From: an uncultured Alcaligenaceae bacterium | GTDB taxonomy: Bacteria; Pseudomonadota; Gammaproteobacteria; Burkholderiales; Burkholderiaceae_B | DNA length: 10,694 nt | Assembly (NCBI GenBank): GCA_937897265.1 | Contig: CALCPT010000294.1 | Span: 1 to 10,694 of the forward strand | Reading direction: 5' to 3' | In this document: one piece after another, positions 7,847 to 10,694 of the stretch | Layout: each line of letters begins with the position of its first letter | How positions within the stretch are numbered: position 1 is the stretch's first letter | Notes under the pieces: generated by a model | What the model was told of the DNA's origin: nothing | Database searches by the model: none | The model's input: only the letters and a program-made list of their open reading frames with translations | Translations under genes and position numbers: made by a program

Positions 7847-8098
7847 ATGAACTGCCGCTCTGATTGTGGCGCCTGCTGTATCGCTCCCTCCATCACAAGC
7901 CCCATCCCAGGCATGCCGCAGGGCAAACCCGCGGGCGTGCGTTGCGTGCAGTTGTTGCCAGATTATCGCTGTGCAATTTTTGGTCAACCCGAGCGCCCAG
8001 CGTTTTGCGGTGGTTTGCAGCCCTCGTCAGAGATGTGTGGACCCGATCGAGAATACGCGTTACGGTGGCTCACTGATCTTGAGCGGCAGACGCGGTAA
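7847..8098 (+). CDS. YkgJ-type cysteine-cluster protein
   Basis: An 83-residue protein with eight cysteines (3, 7, 10, 11, 33, 42, 54, 64). The N-terminus [11 protein letters not shown] matches the YkgJ/UPF0153 (CxxCxxCC) cysteine-cluster family, which is thought to bind a metal, possibly zinc or an iron-sulfur cluster; its biochemical role is not established. The later [17 protein letters not shown] and [13 protein letters not shown] segments fit the short proteobacterial form of the family, in which the remaining cysteines complete the cluster. No membrane segment or signal is present. Only a weak purine-containing stretch (GCGGCG) precedes ATG 7847, and translation may depend on the upstream DUF1178 gene. 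A bidirectional terminator lies about 100 bases downstream. Two overlapping frames here are shadows, because only this one carries the family cysteine pattern. Confidence 0.8.
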   Translation: MNCRSDCGACCIAPSITSPIPGMPQGKPAGVRCVQLLPDYRCAIFGQPERPAFCGGLQPSSEMCGPDREYALRWLTDLERQTR

Positions 8099-8197
8099 TC
8101 TTCGTAGCCGAGTTTGCTCTTGTGGCGAGGCGTCTATCCTCAAAAATGATTCGCCTGGCTAACAATCAAACCCTAGCGATTTTGCCGTAAAGCCCAT

Positions 8198-8227
8198 AAA
8201 AAAGGCCCAACCATGTTGAGCCTTTTT
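8198..8227. terminator. Bidirectional rho-independent terminator between the YkgJ-type gene and efp
   Basis: A-run 8198-8203, stem GGC-C-CAAC (8204-8211) pairing with GTTG-A-GCC (8215-8222) with one C/A mismatch, loop CAT (8212-8214), then T-run 8223-8227. The flanking A and T runs let it work on both strands, serving the converging YkgJ-type gene (plus) and efp (minus). The rest of the 147-base gap shows nothing else. Confidence 0.8.
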
Positions 8228-8245
8228 GCTTGTGGTGCGAACCAC

Positions 8246-8803
8246 TTACATCACGCGGCTACGGTATTCGCCGGTGCGGGTGTCGATTTCGATCTTGTCG
8301 CCAATTGCGCAAAACAAGGGCACGGGTAATTCGTGACCAGTGTTAATTTTGGCGGGCTTCATGACTTTGCCTGACGTGTCGCCACGTACTGCGGGCTCGG
8401 TGTAGGTGATTTCACGAACGACCATAGTGGGCAGTTCGATCGAGATGGCGCGGCCGTCATAAAACACAGCTTCAACAGGCATGCCTTCTTCAAGATAAAA
8501 CAGCGCGTCGCCCATGCTGTCTGCTTCGATTTCGTATTGGTTGAAATCGGCATCCATAAACACATACATTGGGTCAGCAAAGTACGAATAGGTGCATTCT
8601 TTGCGATCAAGCGTGATGACGTCGTATTTTTCGTCAGCCTTTGAAACGGTTTCGCTACCGGTGCCTGTGAGCAAGTTTTTGAACTTAAGCTTCACGACTG
8701 AGGCGTTGCGACCTGACTTGCTGTATTCAGCGCGCTGCACGACGACGGCATCTTTGCCGACCATGACTACGTTGCCGACGCGCAACTCTTGTGCGGTTTT
8801 CAT
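8246..8803 (-). CDS. efp: Elongation factor P, arginine-32 type
   Basis: A 185-residue translation factor EF-P, which binds between the P and E sites of the ribosome and relieves stalling at polyproline stretches. The usual three-domain layout is present at normal length: KOW-like domain I (about 1-64) and two OB-type domains, ending in [17 protein letters not shown]. The tip of the domain I loop reads [12 protein letters not shown] with Arg at position 32 in place of the lysine modified by EpmA/EpmB in E. coli. Arg32 is the form activated by EarP, which adds rhamnose from TDP-rhamnose, and an earP remnant lies upstream on the same strand. The start ATG at 8803 is preceded by GGAGC at moderate spacing. 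Transcription probably starts in the gap shared with the divergent MFS gene, and the bidirectional terminator lies 18 bases past the stop. Confidence 0.97.
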   Translation of the reverse strand: MKTAQELRVGNVVMVGKDAVVVQRAEYSKSGRNASVVKLKFKNLLTGTGSETVSKADEKYDVITLDRKECTYSYFADPMYVFMDADFNQYEIEADSMGDALFYLEEGMPVEAVFYDGRAISIELPTMVVREITYTEPAVRGDTSGKVMKPAKINTGHELPVPLFCAIGDKIEIDTRTGEYRSRVM

Positions 8804-8847
8804 GACTTAAAGCTCCGGTAATTCGGTAAATGTTAAAAAAGCCCTCT

Positions 8848-8853
8848 ATTTTA
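8848..8853 (-). promoter_or_regulatory. Possible -10 element of the efp promoter
   Basis: Read on the minus strand, these bases are TAAAAT, about 45 bases upstream of the efp start; no good -35 is seen at 16-18 bases. The 203-base divergent gap 8804-9006 must hold promoters for both efp and the MFS gene. On the plus strand TGGTATCAA (8981-8989) could be an extended -10 for the MFS gene, but it would leave a very short leader. Nothing else stands out in the gap. Confidence 0.3.
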
Positions 8854-9006
8854 GCCTGCCTCGGCATTTATTGCTCTGTTTTCTCAGATTTTGCTTTGTT
8901 TGCAGTGAGTTGCGTGCGTTTTTCAAGTTTTACTGAGGTAAGCGGGAGGGTATGCTTCTTGTTACAGTTCTTGTCGTGACTGGTATCAATATTTTCAAGG
9001 CAACCC

Positions 9007-10227
9007 ATGAGTTTTTTTCAGACGTTTAAACAACGCGACGTATTGTTGGTAACGCTCTTCGCGGCTGGCATCATCATGATCATTAACGGCACGCGTCAAA
9101 CCATGGGGTTGTTCATCAGCCCGTTGAACACTTCGACGGGTCTGGGAATCGTCAGTATTAGCCTGGCCATGGCTGTAGGCCAATTTGTATGGGGTGCGGC
9201 ACAACCGCTCGCTGGCATGATTGCAGACCGCCATGGTGCGCGACCCGTATTGTTGGGGGGCTTGTGTTTGACGATTGTGGGTACCGCGTTGATTCCGTTG
9301 ATGGATTCAACTTGGGGGCTAATTTTTACCATTGGCTTGCTCTCAGCTGTCGGTAACGGCGCTTGTAGCTTTTCTATTTTGATTGGTACTGTGGCCAAAC
9401 GGATCCCTGCTGAGGCGCGTGGCAATGCAGCGGGGTTAATTAACGCCGGAAGCTCAATGGGGCAGTTTGTGTTTGCACCTATCACGACGCGCCTGATTCA
9501 GTCGTTGGGCTGGATGAATGCGATGTGGTCACTGGTGCTGTTGGCGTTGCTTTCGCTACCGCTTATCAACAAGCTCACTAAAAATGTACCAGCACCCGCA
9601 GCGCCGCAAGGTGCCGATGCTGGCATGGGTGCGGCAGTAAAAGAGGCGTTCAAGTCCCCGAGTTATCTATTGCTGCATTTGGGTTTCTTTACCTGTGGTT
9701 TTCATATTGCGATGCTCGTCACGCATTTGCCTGGTGAGGTGGATCTTTGCGGCTTGCCTGCGTCTGTCGCGGGGTGGTCGCTTGGGATTATTGGGTTGGC
9801 TAATATTTTCGGCAGTATCTTTGTGGGTGCACAAATCAATCGCTTCAAAAGTAAAAATATTTTGGCACTGATGTATGGTTCGCGCGCGGTCTTCATTGCT
9901 TTGTACTTGATTGCGCCTAAAACCGAACTCACGTTTTATATTTTTGCGATTGGTTTAGGGGCGACTTGGCTGGCGACCGTACCCCCAACAGCGTCGATTG
10001 TGGGCAAGTTGTTTGGTGTCCGTTATCTTTCAACACTGTTTGGCTTAACTCTTTTATCGCATCAGATCGGTGCCTTTTTAGGTGCCTATGTCGGTGGTTT
10101 GGTTTTATATTCTTTTGGTGACTACCAGTGGATGTGGTATGCCGACATTGCACTTTCGGCGATGGCAGCATTGATTAACTTGCCAATTAAAGAGCCTGCG
10201 CCAGTGTTGGCAACGGCTGCGGCTTAG
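9007..10227 (+). CDS. Major facilitator superfamily (MFS) transporter
   Basis: A 406-residue inner-membrane secondary transporter with about 12 predicted helices in two halves. The diagnostic MFS motif A lies between helices 2 and 3 (GMIADRHGARPVL, residues 70-82). A cytoplasmic loop linking the halves is seen at about 188-215 (KLTKNVPAPAAPQGADAGMG), where charged and Ala/Pro residues interrupt the hydrophobic pattern. The N-terminus (MSFFQTFKQRDVLLVTLFAA) enters the first helix directly. AAGG six bases before ATG 9007 is a good ribosome binding site. The substrate cannot be read from the sequence; the general look is of the monocarboxylate/oxalate-transporter-like or CynX-like groups, a weak impression only. 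It is transcribed away from efp, and its stop TAG (10225-10227) overlaps the opposite-strand earP stop, with no terminator between them. Confidence 0.88.
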   Translation: MSFFQTFKQRDVLLVTLFAAGIIMIINGTRQTMGLFISPLNTSTGLGIVSISLAMAVGQFVWGAAQPLAGMIADRHGARPVLLGGLCLTIVGTALIPLMDSTWGLIFTIGLLSAVGNGACSFSILIGTVAKRIPAEARGNAAGLINAGSSMGQFVFAPITTRLIQSLGWMNAMWSLVLLALLSLPLINKLTKNVPAPAAPQGADAGMGAAVKEAFKSPSYLLLHLGFFTCGFHIAMLVTHLPGEVDLCGLPASVAGWSLGIIGLANIFGSIFVGAQINRFKSKNILALMYGSRAVFIALYLIAPKTELTFYIFAIGLGATWLATVPPTASIVGKLFGVRYLSTLFGLTLLSHQIGAFLGAYVGGLVLYSFGDYQWMWYADIALSAMAALINLPIKEPAPVLATAAA

Positions 10228-10601
10228 GGCGTTATCTTCGACGCGCAAAAGTCATGCAGCGCTTGAGCAAAATCGCTGTCTTGCGCAAGGGTTTGGCTAA
10301 GTGCCAATGCTTGACTTGACCAGTGCTTATGGGCGTCTTGGCTGAGTGCATGGCTCAATTGTTGGATTAAGTTTGTGGCGTCTGAGGGGTCTGCGTTCCA
10401 TGCGCGCAGTAGCGCTTTAACCTCTGGCGTGAAGCCAGAGATCTCAAGCCACGCTTCGAGTTTGACCAGATGGGTGCCTTCGGTTTGGGGATAGATTTGC
10501 CACACGAGCGGCTTACCGGCCCACAGCGCACGCACCACCGAGTCTTCACCACGCACAAAATTTAGATCGGCCATCCATAACAGCTGATCGTATTCTGGTT
10601 G
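10224..10601 (-). CDS. earP: EarP, EF-P arginine rhamnosyltransferase, C-terminal part only
   Basis: About 126 C-terminal residues of EarP, the cytoplasmic GT-B glycosyltransferase that moves rhamnose from TDP-rhamnose to Arg32 of EF-P. The segment [10 protein letters not shown] followed by [30 protein letters not shown] and HLVKLEAWL is characteristic; the RGEDS stretch belongs to the nucleotide-sugar binding site in the C-terminal half. EarP proteins are usually about 370-390 residues, so roughly two thirds are missing. Family similarity stops near 10601. The frame stays open to TGA 10686-10688 but encodes an Arg-rich stretch unlike EarP, and bases from about 10583 onward encode TatD on the other strand. 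ATG 10574 is an internal methionine, not the true start. The stop TAA overlaps the MFS stop by three bases. Pairing with the Arg32 EF-P supports the identity; whether the intact gene exists beyond the join is unknown. Confidence 0.9.
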   Translation of the reverse strand, partial: QPEYDQLLWMADLNFVRGEDSVVRALWAGKPLVWQIYPQTEGTHLVKLEAWLEISGFTPEVKALLRAWNADPSDATNLIQQLSHALSQDAHKHWSSQALALSQTLAQDSDFAQALHDFCASKITP

Positions 10602-10694
10602 AGACTGACGCGCCGTTCCTCGCGCCGATACCCAACCGGGGCAAAGTCTGCGAACCGGCCTTCGTGGCCGAGACTGACGCTGACCTCATGGCGG
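10583..10694 (+). CDS. TatD family metal-dependent hydrolase fragment, truncated at both ends
   Basis: In the plus frame through 10592 the bases encode [20 protein letters not shown] and then [17 protein letters not shown] up to the window end. This matches the C-terminal part of TatD/YcfH-type metallohydrolases (family pattern [23 protein letters not shown]), in which the Asp of ETDAP is a metal ligand. There is no start or upstream domain: before about 10583 the bases belong to earP on the opposite strand. GC is about 67% (63 of 94 bases in 10601-10694), well above the rest of the window. The fragment cannot be expressed as TatD from this context. It most likely comes from another locus or another genome joined here by assembly, or marks a real rearrangement breakpoint. 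Confidence 0.85.

Noticed and set aside
10601-10680. 11-base direct repeat GAGACTGACGC at 10601-10611 and 10670-10680
   Set aside because: Both copies fall inside the TatD coding frame, encoding ETDAP and ETDAD, at 69-base spacing. They are explained by the protein sequence, not by a target-site duplication or attachment site.
10602-10685. Continuation of earP on the minus strand up to TGA 10686-10688
   Set aside because: The frame is open but encodes an Arg-rich sequence unlike EarP, while the plus strand here gives an uninterrupted TatD match.

Overview
The window reads as a beta-proteobacterial chromosome segment, probably Burkholderiales and perhaps Alcaligenaceae-like. This rests on three things: an EF-P of the arginine-32 (EarP-dependent) type with an earP remnant nearby, the DUF1178 and YkgJ-type neighbours, and a moderate GC content of roughly 53% by eye. 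Genus cannot be fixed from sequence reading alone. Genes are densely packed. No rRNA, tRNA, CRISPR array or insertion sequence is visible.

Layout. At 1-116 is the 3' end of a CorA-type Mg2+/Co2+ channel gene. A secreted staphylococcal-nuclease-like protein follows (164-751), its stop codon overlapping the start of a peptide-type ABC transporter operon. That operon holds a family-5 substrate-binding lipoprotein with an extra C-terminal membrane helix (751-3027), a DppB-like permease (3024-4001), and a 1064-residue protein (4007-7201) that joins a DppC-like permease and two complete ABC ATPases in one chain. Three genes therefore supply all the parts of a five-component importer. After a possible promoter come a DUF1178 protein (7287-7790) and a small eight-cysteine YkgJ-type protein (7847-8098), closed by a bidirectional terminator (8198-8227).

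On the minus strand lies efp (8246-8803). A divergent MFS transporter (9007-10227) sits between efp and the 3' part of earP (10224 to about 10601, minus strand). The MFS and earP stop codons overlap. EarP rhamnosylates the Arg32 seen in this EF-P, so the two minus-strand genes are functional partners separated by an opposite-strand transporter gene.

The last ~110 bases do not continue earP. From about 10583 the plus strand encodes the conserved 'ETDAP' region of a TatD-family metal-dependent hydrolase, truncated at both ends and much richer in GC (63 of 94 bases in 10601-10694). earP and tatD match on opposite strands and meet across about 19 shared bases. This looks like a chimeric join at a contig end or a rearrangement breakpoint, and nothing beyond about 10583 should be used to infer gene order.

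The most biologically unusual item is the ABC importer: a binding protein with two possible membrane anchors, a DppC domain with extra transmembrane helices, and a permease-ATPase-ATPase fusion.
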